The notes under the pieces were generated by a model. That model had not been told where the DNA came from, made no database searches, and saw only the letters and a program-made list of their open reading frames with translations. Below are positions 24,361-33,117 of a stretch of DNA of 64,000 bases, piece by piece. The stretch's first letter is position 1. Every line of letters begins with the position of its first letter. The position numbers and the translations under genes are program-made. The DNA is from JAJYRX01 sp041655275 (GTDB lineage: Bacteria > Pseudomonadota > Gammaproteobacteria > Burkholderiales > Burkholderiaceae_B). The stretch spans positions 162,308 to 226,307 of the forward strand of contig JBBAFU010000002.1 of assembly GCA_041655275.1 (NCBI GenBank), read 5' to 3'.

Positions 24361-26865
24361 CTATGTGCTCAATGATATGACATTGGGCAGGCGAATCTTC
24401 TGTTCTACGGCCGCATAAAGATCAATATCTGTCGGCGGGGTTCGTATGGATATTGCAAGACTGTAGCGGGCCACTGAACCATAGCGCACAAGTGCTGGCC
24501 GTGTCCGCCACCATCCAGTTCCCGGATACACGGCAATGAACCCCCGGCTGACCAGCTCGGCAGCGGTACCCTTCCAGATATCCTGATGCAAGGAACCACG
24601 ATGTCGATGCTGCGTACCGAGCAGCCAGTCCGGGTCGGAAGAAGTGGCAGAATCATCATCTTCATGCTGCGCAGCGGCATTCAATCGCGCAATAAACTGT
24701 TCCGTCGATGCGTCAAGGGGACGCTGCACGTCGAAGCGAAGACGATGGGACGGATAGTGATACTTGGATACGCTACCGCGTGCAGACGGATTGGGCTCTA
24801 TAAAGTACGACAGTGTGACACGCATTTCGACCAGAGTGTCCTGCAGGGACTCCAGCGCCTCCACTGGCCATGGCAAGCAATGCAGATTCATATCGCATGT
24901 AACAACTCCCTTGCGCTTGACCTTTTTGTATGGATATAACTGACCTTCAATCACAAGGGTCAAGGAATCACTCATACTCCACAGAGCGCGTTCCAGATCC
25001 GGAGTTCCCCACCCGCAATGACGGATCAAGTCGACATAATCAGCCTTCCTCGGCGCCGGCGGTAAAAACATCCGGCGCATGGAATCCGTCCATTGTGCAG
25101 AATGAACCAATAACGCCCGGATCGTCTCTGCCCGCAGATGCGGATAAACAGCCATGATCCGTGCTGCCATGCCGGCACAAAGTGCAGACGCCGCGCTGGT
25201 CCCATTACTAACTGCGAACAAGTGTGTCAGAGGCTGATGATGGGGCACGAGCAGGTTCAGGCTGTCCATACCCACTACACCCAAATCATCTAGTGCTGCA
25301 TTTCCTCCTTCCAGCACCAGATCCGGCTTGAGAGGCCAGGCCGAGTCCCAAGTCGTTGCTGTTGCGGTAAACGGGCTCAGGCCACCAGCTTCAGCAATAG
25401 GTTTCAGAGAAGGATGGCCGTCTGTGTCGACCTTGTCAGTACAAGCCCCTACAGTGACGGCATTCCAAGCCTGCCCCGGATCATGGATAAGATTAGTAGT
25501 CAGATTATCAGGATATGTTGCCCAAGCGGTCGGGTCATTGGCATTGCCTGCAGAAAGCACGAACAACCGGGTGCTCGCTGTTGCGTCGTCCACCGCTGCA
25601 GCAAGGTTATCAATCGCAGCCGACCATGATGACGGCCGCCCTTGATCCCGATAATCCGGCGCAGTCACGGCAGACGTGAACACCCGCAGCCGCTCTGGCG
25701 CAGCAATTTCCGGCCGGGCCACGCCTTCCATGAAAAGATGGGCATGCAGGCGCGCATTGCCTTTATTGTCACCTCGATCACGCAAGAGCTTTACTGATTC
25801 GAGCCGATGATGAATGTGAACTGTGTCAGTCGACGCCAGGACATCGGCAAGATCACCGTAAACTGCCAGACCGGCCATTCCCGTACCGTGCCCTGCCTGA
25901 TCTTCTACGCCCCATGCCTGATTGACAGCATGAAGATCGACGGTGGCTAGCAAGGGTTTCAGCAATGGGTGCGCCCGGGTCACGCCCGAATCCAGCACAC
26001 AGACGTGAGGCACATTGTCTGCCGGCGTCAATTGAACACGCTCCAACAGTTCGTGCGCCCACTCTCGCTGCTCAACCGCATCCATGGTTCTGAAAAAATC
26101 TGCTGTTTCCTTGGCATAGCGTAGTTCTGCCACGCAGTTCAATGCCATTACCGCTCGTGAAAATTCTTTTTGTGAACCATGCATCAAAACCACCGTACGC
26201 TCGGGAAAATCAACCCGTTCGTCGCCGAGCACACATTCCGTTGACTGAATAAGTTTTCTGAAATCCTCAACAACCGCCTGACGCTGCCCTTCGCCACGGA
26301 CCGACAGCCAGACCTCCCACCAGAAAGCAGTGGCAGAATCAGCGGGCAGCTGTTCGGGCCTGTCGGTCCACAACCCTTCTATTTCCGCCATCCCGATAGA
26401 TTCAATTGCATCAATCAACTTTCGATGATCTCGTGCGCGACCACGAACATCCTTCTTTTCGGCGAGATACTCTGCAATATAGCGCTCGAAATGCGCAAGC
26501 TGACCATCCGGAACAAAAACATTGGCGAGCGTACGCGGACCTTCCTCTCGCACACTCAGAAGCTCAATCTTCCTGGTAGCATTCGCCAGGCTCTCGAATG
26601 CCAGCTTCACGTCAGGCTGGCTTCTGAACAATATCTGTAAACCCAACCCGGTTTCCAGTTCCAACCCCCCTTGATGGCGCACAACTTCAGACGCGGCCGA
26701 CTTCAGGGTCTCGATCTGATCTTTAAGCGCAGCACCATGCTGCTGTCTCGGTTGAGCAGGAATATGTTGCTTTTTCTCACGCCCCCCTCGGGCAGTGAAC
26801 TCTATGGTCTGCGACGTGTCCCGAAGAAAAAAATGAGGGTGCTTAACTGGAGGTCGTGCCGCCAT
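24361..26865 (-). CDS. ietS: Subtilisin-like serine protease, IetS-like defence protein
   Basis: An 834-residue protein with a helical N-terminal region of about 280 residues and an S8 catalytic domain: Asp292 in VCVLDSGV, His326 in AGHGTGMAG, oxyanion Asn441 in SAGNAND and Ser557 in NGTSAASALCAG. A beta-rich C-terminal part of about 250 residues follows. There is no signal peptide, so it works in the cytoplasm. It overlaps the upstream AAA ATPase gene by 23 bp. This ATPase-subtilase pair matches the ietAS system reported to protect against phages (Gao and colleagues, 2020). The catalytic triad is complete, so the system may be active. Confidence 0.85.
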   Translation of the reverse strand: MAARPPVKHPHFFLRDTSQTIEFTARGGREKKQHIPAQPRQQHGAALKDQIETLKSAASEVVRHQGGLELETGLGLQILFRSQPDVKLAFESLANATRKIELLSVREEGPRTLANVFVPDGQLAHFERYIAEYLAEKKDVRGRARDHRKLIDAIESIGMAEIEGLWTDRPEQLPADSATAFWWEVWLSVRGEGQRQAVVEDFRKLIQSTECVLGDERVDFPERTVVLMHGSQKEFSRAVMALNCVAELRYAKETADFFRTMDAVEQREWAHELLERVQLTPADNVPHVCVLDSGVTRAHPLLKPLLATVDLHAVNQAWGVEDQAGHGTGMAGLAVYGDLADVLASTDTVHIHHRLESVKLLRDRGDNKGNARLHAHLFMEGVARPEIAAPERLRVFTSAVTAPDYRDQGRPSSWSAAIDNLAAAVDDATASTRLFVLSAGNANDPTAWATYPDNLTTNLIHDPGQAWNAVTVGACTDKVDTDGHPSLKPIAEAGGLSPFTATATTWDSAWPLKPDLVLEGGNAALDDLGVVGMDSLNLLVPHHQPLTHLFAVSNGTSAASALCAGMAARIMAVYPHLRAETIRALLVHSAQWTDSMRRMFLPPAPRKADYVDLIRHCGWGTPDLERALWSMSDSLTLVIEGQLYPYKKVKRKGVVTCDMNLHCLPWPVEALESLQDTLVEMRVTLSYFIEPNPSARGSVSKYHYPSHRLRFDVQRPLDASTEQFIARLNAAAQHEDDDSATSSDPDWLLGTQHRHRGSLHQDIWKGTAAELVSRGFIAVYPGTGWWRTRPALVRYGSVARYSLAISIRTPPTDIDLYAAVEQKIRLPNVISLST

Positions 26866-27874
26866 GGTACGACTCCACCCTCTTCCCGTGCATTCTCACG
26901 CTGAATTTCCGACGCTCGTCAAAAGCCCGGATCAGGCCGGCCGGTGTCACGTGATCTATTTCGTGCATCAAGGCGTCCTTGATGGCCTCATCCACAGCGC
27001 GCCCGATTTCTGCATAGCTCAAGCCCTGAGCCGACACCGTGAGCGCCTCAAGCGGAAGAGGGCTGGGCGCAAACTCGCCGAGTCTTGCCTGTAGCAAGCG
27101 GGTAATCTGCTCGCCTGCCGGCAGCCGGTACTCGATCACGTCATCGAAGCGACGGAACAGTGCATAATCGAGAATTTCGACGTGATTGGTTGCTGCAATG
27201 ATCAGACTGTGGGACTTATCGCTCTCGATCATCTGCAGAAAGCTGTTCAGCACCCGCCGGATTTCACCAACATCGTTAGCCAGTCCTCGCTGGGAGCCGA
27301 TCGCATCGAACTCATCGAAAAAATAGACACCCCTGACCTCATTAATTGCGTCGAATATCTGACGCAACTTTGCAGCCGTTTCTCCCATGAATTTGGTTAT
27401 CAACGAATCGAGCCGTACGGAAAACAAAGGGATACCCAACTCGCCCGCCAGCACGGATGCCGTCATTGTCTTGCCCGTTCCCGGAGGCCCCACCAGCAGC
27501 AATTTGCGCCGGGGAAACAGGCCATACTCGCGAATACGGGAATGGTGCCTCTGTTCTTTGAGGATGCGGCCGAGCTGCGCCGCTGCTTCCTTATCAAGCA
27601 CCATGTCTGCCAGCCGGCTCTTTGGGTGGCTAACCGTCAACAGGTTTGCAAGCTCGCCGCGCGGGCGTGCCAACGGCAATAGCCTGCCCGTCGCTTCAGC
27701 GGGTAAAGCGCGCGCTCTGGCTGCATCGATCATGTCTCGCAGCTCCTGGGCAAGTTTGTTATGTCCGCGCTTGGCCTCACGGGCAGCGACCTGCATCGCT
27801 ATGGAATAGAAATGCCGGTCGTCCCGGTCGATGTGGGATTTCACCAACGCCTTCAGCTGTTCGGCATTAGCCAC
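26843..27874 (-). CDS. ietA: AAA+ ATPase, IetA-like defence protein
   Basis: A 343-residue AAA+ protein. Walker A is GPPGTGKT (residues 129-136), Walker B is VYFFDEFDAIG (Asp187-Glu188), sensor 1 is IIAATNH and the arginine-finger region is LFRRFDDV. The N-terminal 120 residues are a helical adaptor-like region. It resembles FtsH/Spastin-type ATPase modules that open substrates for a protease. The overlap with the subtilase gene points to a joint complex, as proposed for IetA and IetS in phage defence. Confidence 0.85.
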   Translation of the reverse strand: MANAEQLKALVKSHIDRDDRHFYSIAMQVAAREAKRGHNKLAQELRDMIDAARARALPAEATGRLLPLARPRGELANLLTVSHPKSRLADMVLDKEAAAQLGRILKEQRHHSRIREYGLFPRRKLLLVGPPGTGKTMTASVLAGELGIPLFSVRLDSLITKFMGETAAKLRQIFDAINEVRGVYFFDEFDAIGSQRGLANDVGEIRRVLNSFLQMIESDKSHSLIIAATNHVEILDYALFRRFDDVIEYRLPAGEQITRLLQARLGEFAPSPLPLEALTVSAQGLSYAEIGRAVDEAIKDALMHEIDHVTPAGLIRAFDERRKFSVRMHGKRVESYHGGTTSS

Positions 27875-27896
27875 TGTGACCTCCCAAAAGTACGCA

Positions 27897-28199
27897 TCAG
27901 ATGATGGCCTGCAAGCCCTTGTCCGCGATGATGTTCAGCAATTTCAGCGCTGGGCCTCTGGGTTGGGTTTCGCCCTGCTCCCACTTGCGCACGGTAGATG
28001 CCGATGTATGCAAGTAAAGCGCAAACACCGGCTGGCTGAGCTTCAGGCTTTCGCGCAGGCGCTTGATATCCGTCGCGCTGAACTCCCGCACTGGCGGCGA
28101 GCAGATCGCATCGAACTCGCGCAACGTCACTTTGCTGACCGCACCGCCTTCAACAAGCGCTGTCAAGTCTCCGCGCAATGATTCAATGATCTTGCTCAC
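27897..28199 (-). CDS. HTH regulator, HigA/NadS-type antitoxin without its toxin
   Basis: A 100-residue XRE-type HTH protein: DIKRLRESLKLSQPVFALYLHTSASTVRKWEQGETQPRGPALKLL is the typical NadS/HigA C-terminal DNA-binding domain. Such antitoxins are encoded after a RelE/HigB-type toxin, but no toxin frame exists upstream (28200-28417 holds only a remnant of another module). The gene ends 22 bp before ietA on the same strand, so it may now act as the regulator of the ietAS pair. Orphan status and the regulatory role are inferences. Confidence 0.78.
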   Translation of the reverse strand: MSKIIESLRGDLTALVEGGAVSKVTLREFDAICSPPVREFSATDIKRLRESLKLSQPVFALYLHTSASTVRKWEQGETQPRGPALKLLNIIADKGLQAII

Positions 28200-28290
28200 A
28201 ACGTGTTCCTACTAAAACTCCTGACCCATGAACTATATCCATAACGGGCACACTCATCAACACGTTGCCACAACACTCATCGCGATTTCG

Positions 28291-28318
28291 CCTGTCTTTG
28301 CTTATAAGCGAAAACAGG
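28291..28318. promoter_or_regulatory. Toxin-antitoxin operator palindrome (remnant locus)
   Basis: A 28-bp palindrome pairs at 12 of 14 positions: outer arms CCTGT / ACAGG, core GCTTATAAGC. It ends two bases before the ATG of the remnant frame. The same core and layout precede the toxin-antitoxin fusion at 42287-42316. I read it as the autoregulatory operator of this family. Confidence 0.65.
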
Positions 28319-28320
28319 TC

Positions 28321-28482
28321 ATGCAGAAAAGACGGAAGAGTACCGAAAAAATTTTCACGGACTATGCCCGCAAGCGCCTGAACAGTATCCTCGAAGACGG
28401 CGACCAGGGTGAGCTTCTCACTGCCCCGAAGTACCCGCCGGCGTTGCACCGGCACCGAAACGGGACACGAGCAGCAAGATAA
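28321..28482 (+). pseudogene. Remnant of a HigA-like (HI1420-type) antidote gene
   Basis: After the operator, a short frame reads DYARKRLNSILEDGDQGELL, which matches DYAVELLNSILEDGDQGELL of the antidote domain at 42318-42854. The toxin and the antidote's start are missing, and after about 34 codons the frame runs into the 3' end of the ABC permease gene and stops at 28482. It is too degraded to work as an antitoxin. Confidence 0.65.
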
Positions 28483-29251
28483 TCGTGACCAGGATGATCT
28501 GCAATACGGATACTGCTGCAATGGTCGGGTCGATCTCGTTCATGATGTTATCGAACATCTTCTTTGGCAGCGTCATGTTCGACCCGCCCAGGAACATGGC
28601 GATGATGAGCTCGTCAAAGGACGATATGAACGCCAGAAAGGCGGCAGAGACCAGCGACGGCCGTATCTGCGGCAGGGTCACGCGCCGGATGGCCTGCAGG
28701 CGCGACGCCCCCAGACTCATCGCGGCATTCTCGTGATTGATGTCGAAAGTGCGCAGCGCTGCGGTGACGATGATCACCACAAAGGGAATGGCGTGCACTG
28801 TATGCGCGAGGACGATGGCCTGCCAGTGGCCGATAAGGCGCATCTGCGAAAAGACGGCATATACCGCGATCGAGTAAATGATCAGGGGGACGATCAGCGG
28901 CAATATGGAGAGCTGGTTGACCAGCGTCTTGCCGGGATAGCGCCCCCGCACAAGGCTGAAGGAAAGCATGGTGCCCACAAGCGTCGCCAATACCATCGTT
29001 GCCGTTGCGATCTTGAAGCTGCGCAGGGTTGAATCCACCCATGCAGGATCATTGATATAGGCCTCGTACCAGCGCATGGACCATCCCGGCGGCGGAAACT
29101 GCAGGTAGGCCGATGAACTGAACGAAATGGGAAATACCACCGCCAGCGGCGCTATCAGAAAGAGGAACACCAGCGCACACCACACATACAGCACTACGCG
29201 CCCGGTACCGCCGGGACGGCGCCGCGGCCGGCGACGCATCTTCAGCTCCAT
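28418..29251 (-). CDS. ABC transporter permease 2, PotC-like
   Basis: A 277-residue permease of the spermidine/putrescine (PotC) type with about six membrane helices and the EAA loop NAAMSLGASRLQAIRRVTLPQIRPSL. ATG 29251 overlaps the stop of the first permease by 10 bp and has GAAGGGG upstream; the longer frame starting at 29344 is a shadow inside the previous gene. It is the last gene of the transporter operon. Its 3' end borders the toxin-antitoxin remnant but appears complete. Confidence 0.87.
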   Translation of the reverse strand: MELKMRRRPRRRPGGTGRVVLYVWCALVFLFLIAPLAVVFPISFSSSAYLQFPPPGWSMRWYEAYINDPAWVDSTLRSFKIATATMVLATLVGTMLSFSLVRGRYPGKTLVNQLSILPLIVPLIIYSIAVYAVFSQMRLIGHWQAIVLAHTVHAIPFVVIIVTAALRTFDINHENAAMSLGASRLQAIRRVTLPQIRPSLVSAAFLAFISSFDELIIAMFLGGSNMTLPKKMFDNIMNEIDPTIAAVSVLQIILVTIILLLVSRFGAGATPAGTSGQ

Positions 29252-30054
29252 TGCATATTCCCCTTCAACAGGCGGCGCAAGGCCATGTGGACGGCCAGCG
29301 TCACCAGCAGCAGCACTACCGACAAGGCAGAGGCAAAACCCCAATTGAGGAACTGGCTGACTTGTTTCTCGATCAGCAGCGCCGACATCGTCACCTTGCC
29401 GCCGCCCAGTATGGCCGGCGTGATATAGAAACCGATGGACAGCACGAAGACCAGCGTCACCCCTGCCAGAACGCCAGGCAGGGTGAGGGGGAAATAGACG
29501 CGGCGAAAGGCCTGCCAGGATGATGCCCCCAGACCCTGTGCCGCCGCGAGAAGGCCGTCATCCATGCGACGCATCACGGCATACAGTGGAAACACCATAT
29601 AAGGAAGCAGTACATGCACCATGCCGATCAGCACACCCGTTGCATTGTTGATCATTGCCAGCGGGCTCGATATCACACCCAGATCGAGAAGCAGGCGATT
29701 CAATATGCCGTTACGTCCCAGGATCACCATCCAGCCGTAAGTACGCACCAGAACACTGGTCCAGAAGGGCAGCAACAGGAAGATCAGGCCCAGCGTCATC
29801 CACAGTCCCGACGCATTGGCCAGAAAGTAGGCCAGGGGATACGCAATCACCAGCGTGATGATGGCCACATAAGCCGCAATCAGCAAGGTATCCAGCAGAA
29901 CGCGAACATACAGACCATCGGTAACAGCCTTGCGATAATGCTCCAGCGTACCCCCTTCGAAACTCTGGGCGAAGAGCATGGCCAGTGGCAATGCAAACAG
30001 AAACACCAGAAAAAGCAGTGCCGGCGTTGCCGTCAGAAAGGAAACGTGTTTCAT
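29242..30054 (-). CDS. ABC transporter permease 1, PotB-like
   Basis: A 270-residue permease with an N-terminal anchor helix (ATPALLFLVFLFALPLAMLFAQSF) and about five further helices. The EAA loop is LLAAAQGLGASSWQAFRRVYFPLTLPGV. Members of this family take up polyamines, iron, thiamine or aromatic and other organic anions. It lies 13 bp after the ATPase gene on the same strand. Confidence 0.88.
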   Translation of the reverse strand: MKHVSFLTATPALLFLVFLFALPLAMLFAQSFEGGTLEHYRKAVTDGLYVRVLLDTLLIAAYVAIITLVIAYPLAYFLANASGLWMTLGLIFLLLPFWTSVLVRTYGWMVILGRNGILNRLLLDLGVISSPLAMINNATGVLIGMVHVLLPYMVFPLYAVMRRMDDGLLAAAQGLGASSWQAFRRVYFPLTLPGVLAGVTLVFVLSIGFYITPAILGGGKVTMSALLIEKQVSQFLNWGFASALSVVLLLVTLAVHMALRRLLKGNMQWS

Positions 30055-30067
30055 GCACCTTCCCCCG

Positions 30068-31147
30068 TCATGACCATTCGATCAGATGAATGTCGTCCTG
30101 ATCCCAGCCCACGCGTACCGTGTCACCCACAGCGTATTCCGTACCGGCCCCTGCCAGTGGCCATCGCACAATCAGCTCGGACCCGTGCTCCAGCCGCAGC
30201 CGGTACTTTATGGAGCTGCCCAGGTAAACAACCTCAAGCACCGTCCCGGTCACCATGGTGTCGGCGCCCATCTCGCCGACAAGGTTGCGAGCCCGCTCAG
30301 GGCGCAGCAACAGGCCTATTTCCTCGACCGGTGCGGCAGCGGAAGCGGGCACAAGCACCTCCATACCATCCGGTGTCTGTGCACGGCCCGGAGACACCAT
30401 ACGCGCAGGAAACAGGTTGGATTCCCCGATGAAGCCGGCCACAAACCGGTTCACGGGATAACGGTAGATCTCCTGCGGTGTGCCTATCTGCGCAATTTCG
30501 CCGGCATCCATGATTGCGATGCGATCCGACATGATCAGGGCTTCCTCCTGGTCATGGGTGACGAAGATGGCAGTCAGGCCCAGCTTTCGCTGCAGGCGGC
30601 AGACTTCAAGCTGCATCTGCTCGCGCAGCTTGCGATCGAGTGCGCCAAACGGCTCGTCAAGCAACAGCAGCCTGGGTCCGAAAACCACTGCCCGCGCCAG
30701 TGCCACGCGTTGCTGCTGGCCGCCCGATAACTGCTTGGGCAACCTGTCCCCGTAACCGGGCAGATCAATGAGCGCAAGCGCCTCTTCGACCTGCTTCTCG
30801 CGAGTGGCCCTGGGCACCTTGCGCATGACCAGCGGAAAGCCGATGTTCTCGGCCACGGTCATGTGCGGAAACAGCGCATAGTTCTGGAACACCATGCCGA
30901 TACCGCGCCGGGCCGGCGTGGTATCCGTCACATCCTCATCACCCAGCTTCACGCAGCCGGTATCCGGCTGCTCGAAACCTGCGATGATTTTCAGCAAAGT
31001 CGTCTTTCCCGACCCGCTGGGGCCCAGAATCGTGAGCAATTCGCCGGACTTGACAGTCAGATCAATGCCGTCGAGGGCGCGCGTGGCACCGAAATGCCGC
31101 GTCACGCCTTCAATCGTGATTTTCTGTCCGCTTTCCATTTGCCTCAT
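30068..31147 (-). CDS. ABC transporter ATP-binding protein, PotA-like
   Basis: A 359-residue ATPase with Walker A GPSGSGKTTLL, Q-loop VFQNYALFPHMT, signature LSGGQQQR, Walker B LLLLDEPFGALD and switch histidine in FVTHDQEEAL. A C-terminal TOBE-type regulatory domain follows (about residues 285-359). It lies three bases after the binding-protein stop. The motifs are complete, so it should energise the two permeases. Confidence 0.9.
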   Translation of the reverse strand: MRQMESGQKITIEGVTRHFGATRALDGIDLTVKSGELLTILGPSGSGKTTLLKIIAGFEQPDTGCVKLGDEDVTDTTPARRGIGMVFQNYALFPHMTVAENIGFPLVMRKVPRATREKQVEEALALIDLPGYGDRLPKQLSGGQQQRVALARAVVFGPRLLLLDEPFGALDRKLREQMQLEVCRLQRKLGLTAIFVTHDQEEALIMSDRIAIMDAGEIAQIGTPQEIYRYPVNRFVAGFIGESNLFPARMVSPGRAQTPDGMEVLVPASAAAPVEEIGLLLRPERARNLVGEMGADTMVTGTVLEVVYLGSSIKYRLRLEHGSELIVRWPLAGAGTEYAVGDTVRVGWDQDDIHLIEWS

Positions 31148-31150
31148 GCC

Positions 31151-32224
31151 CTACTCAAGCAGCCAGCGCGCCCAGCGCTCGTGCAGCTCGGCCCTGTGAT
31201 CCGCCCACCAGTTCAGATCCACCCAGAACTGCTTGGGCAAATTATCGGGACTCGTGGGCAAATGGGGCACAATTTCGGGATCCGTGTATTGAGTTGCCTC
31301 AAGATTCAGGCCCGGATAGCCGATGATGGACGCATATTTCGCTTGCAGCTTCGCATCCGCAGCCATGGCCAGCAGACGCTGCCCCCAGTAGGCGTCTTTT
31401 GCGCCCTTGGGAATGCCGAAGGCCGACTCCTTGATCGCCCCCTGATTCCACTCGACGGCGATGGGAGCACCTTCCTTCAGAAGCGCATAGTAGCGACCGT
31501 TCCAGGCCGTACCAATCACGGCTTCCTGATCCACCAGCAGCTGGGCCGACTGCGCACCGGTTGTCCACCAGGCGGCGATATGCGGCTTGATCTCGTCCAT
31601 CTTCCTGAATGCCCGCTCGACGTCCAGCGGATACAGATTCTCTGGTGCGACGCCATCCGCCAGCAGTGCAAACTCAAGGTTTTCAATGGGACTGTTCTGC
31701 ATGGTCCTTGGGCCGGGGAATTTTTTCACATCCCAGAAATCCGCCCAGCTCGCGGGCCCCTTGCCTTCACCGAACACATCGGTACGATAACCGATGATCG
31801 TGGAGTACGCGCTCTTGGGAAACACATATTTCCTGTCGCGCAAATGCTCGGGGAAGGACGAGAAATCGATGACGGAGCGATCCAGCGGCTCAAGCAGGCC
31901 CGATCGTTCTGCGGTAATTGCGTCCGGGCCCGAAATTTCGGTCACCGTCCATTCGATATTGCCGCTTTTGACCATGGCCTGCAGCTTGCCCAGATCCACG
32001 GGACTGGTATTGATGACCGTAATCCCGTATTTCTTTTCAAACTCGCTATAGAAAGCCGTGCGATTGGCAGCCTGCGTTGCGCCGCCCGAATCGTTCATGA
32101 CAATCTTCGCCGGCTTCTCCGGCGCCGCCATCGCAAGGGATGAAGTCATTGCAAACACACCGGCGCCCAGCAGGGCCGATGCCAGCACGGACGAAAGTTG
32201 ACGTCCCAGAGCTTGATTCGACAT
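31151..32224 (-). CDS. Extracellular solute-binding protein, PotD/Fbp-like
   Basis: A 357-residue periplasmic binding protein. The signal peptide covers SVLASALLGAGVFAMTSSLAMA, with the mature chain from APEKPAKIVMNDSGG. The fold type (family 1, PotD-like) is supported by FYSEFEKKYGITVINTSPVD and PKSAYSTIIGYRTDVFG. ATG 32224 is preferred over 32251. In the operon with a CoA ligase and an amidohydrolase-like gene, its substrate is more likely an organic acid than a polyamine, which is inference. Confidence 0.87.
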   Translation of the reverse strand: MSNQALGRQLSSVLASALLGAGVFAMTSSLAMAAPEKPAKIVMNDSGGATQAANRTAFYSEFEKKYGITVINTSPVDLGKLQAMVKSGNIEWTVTEISGPDAITAERSGLLEPLDRSVIDFSSFPEHLRDRKYVFPKSAYSTIIGYRTDVFGEGKGPASWADFWDVKKFPGPRTMQNSPIENLEFALLADGVAPENLYPLDVERAFRKMDEIKPHIAAWWTTGAQSAQLLVDQEAVIGTAWNGRYYALLKEGAPIAVEWNQGAIKESAFGIPKGAKDAYWGQRLLAMAADAKLQAKYASIIGYPGLNLEATQYTDPEIVPHLPTSPDNLPKQFWVDLNWWADHRAELHERWARWLLE

Positions 32225-32250
32225 AGTCTGTCTCCTGATATTTATGAGCA

Positions 32251-33117
32251 CTATTCATCCAGTCCCAGGAATGAGACTGCGTTCTGATAAAGCCACTTGT
32301 GCCGTACCTCTTCCTTCAGTGGCAATGCGCACACCTCTTCCAGGGCCCGTGCGACGGGCTGCATGGGATAGGCTGAACCGAAAATAATCTGATCCTGCAG
32401 CAGCGTATTGCCATACTGCAGCAGCATCTCGTATCCGGAATTCTGCACATTCAGATATTTGGGTCGCACCGCCACCAGGCCGATGCGTACATTTGCGTGG
32501 CGCCAGGCGACGGCAATGAGCTCGTTGATCCACGGCCAGCCGGGCGGCGAGGCGCACACCCGCAGCTCGGGAAAATGCAGCATGACATCATCCAGATATT
32601 CAGGCTTCCCGTACTTCATGGACGTCACATCCGAGAAGTTTGTTCCGCAGTGGATGTTGACCGGGATCCCAAGCTCTATGCACTTTGCGTACAGCGGGTA
32701 CATACGCGGGTCGTTGATCGCCAGCTTGTGCTCGAAACACTGCAGGTTCAGCCCGATGAGGCCCAGGTTCTTCACTGCATGCTCGAGCTCGCGCAAGGCG
32801 GTCATGCCCTTGTTCGGATCAACACCCGCAAAACCGAGATAGCGCGGCCCCTGCTCGCGACAGAACTCCGCCACCGCCTCGTTGGTGATGCGTGCACCGA
32901 AAGTCGTCTCCAGATCGCGTGCCTTGACGACCACGTGACGGGCACCCATGCGCTCGTACGATTCCAGATACTCCTCCAGAGAGGGCTCCGGCGCCGCCTG
33001 GGCCGTGGCGACTGCGCGCTCGCTGGAGCGGTAGACACGCCGGTAATTGCTCAGATGCGCTGCCTGCCGAATGCGCAGGTGCGGCGGCGCGCTGCCGTAA
33101 TCAATGAAAGTTGTCAT
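32251..33117 (-). CDS. Amidohydrolase-2 family protein with lost metal ligands
   Basis: A 288-residue TIM-barrel protein of the amidohydrolase-2/decarboxylase family. IHCGTNF, a GWPW block and YGNTLLQDQIIFGSAYP are recognisable, but family metal or catalytic residues are altered: the N-terminal DxHxH reads IDYGSAPPH, the AHGGWPW histidine is Ser (ASPPGWPW) and the GSDYP aspartate is Ala (GSAYP). ATG 33117 overlaps the ligase stop in an ATGA. It is probably not a metal-dependent hydrolase; it may have another activity or a binding role. Confidence 0.8.
   Translation of the reverse strand: MTTFIDYGSAPPHLRIRQAAHLSNYRRVYRSSERAVATAQAAPEPSLEEYLESYERMGARHVVVKARDLETTFGARITNEAVAEFCREQGPRYLGFAGVDPNKGMTALRELEHAVKNLGLIGLNLQCFEHKLAINDPRMYPLYAKCIELGIPVNIHCGTNFSDVTSMKYGKPEYLDDVMLHFPELRVCASPPGWPWINELIAVAWRHANVRIGLVAVRPKYLNVQNSGYEMLLQYGNTLLQDQIIFGSAYPMQPVARALEEVCALPLKEEVRHKWLYQNAVSFLGLDE

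Noticed and set aside
28228..28320. Upstream codons of the 84-residue frame at 28228-28482
   Set aside because: They run through the operator palindrome and have no ribosome site; only the part from 28321 has recognisable antidote sequence.
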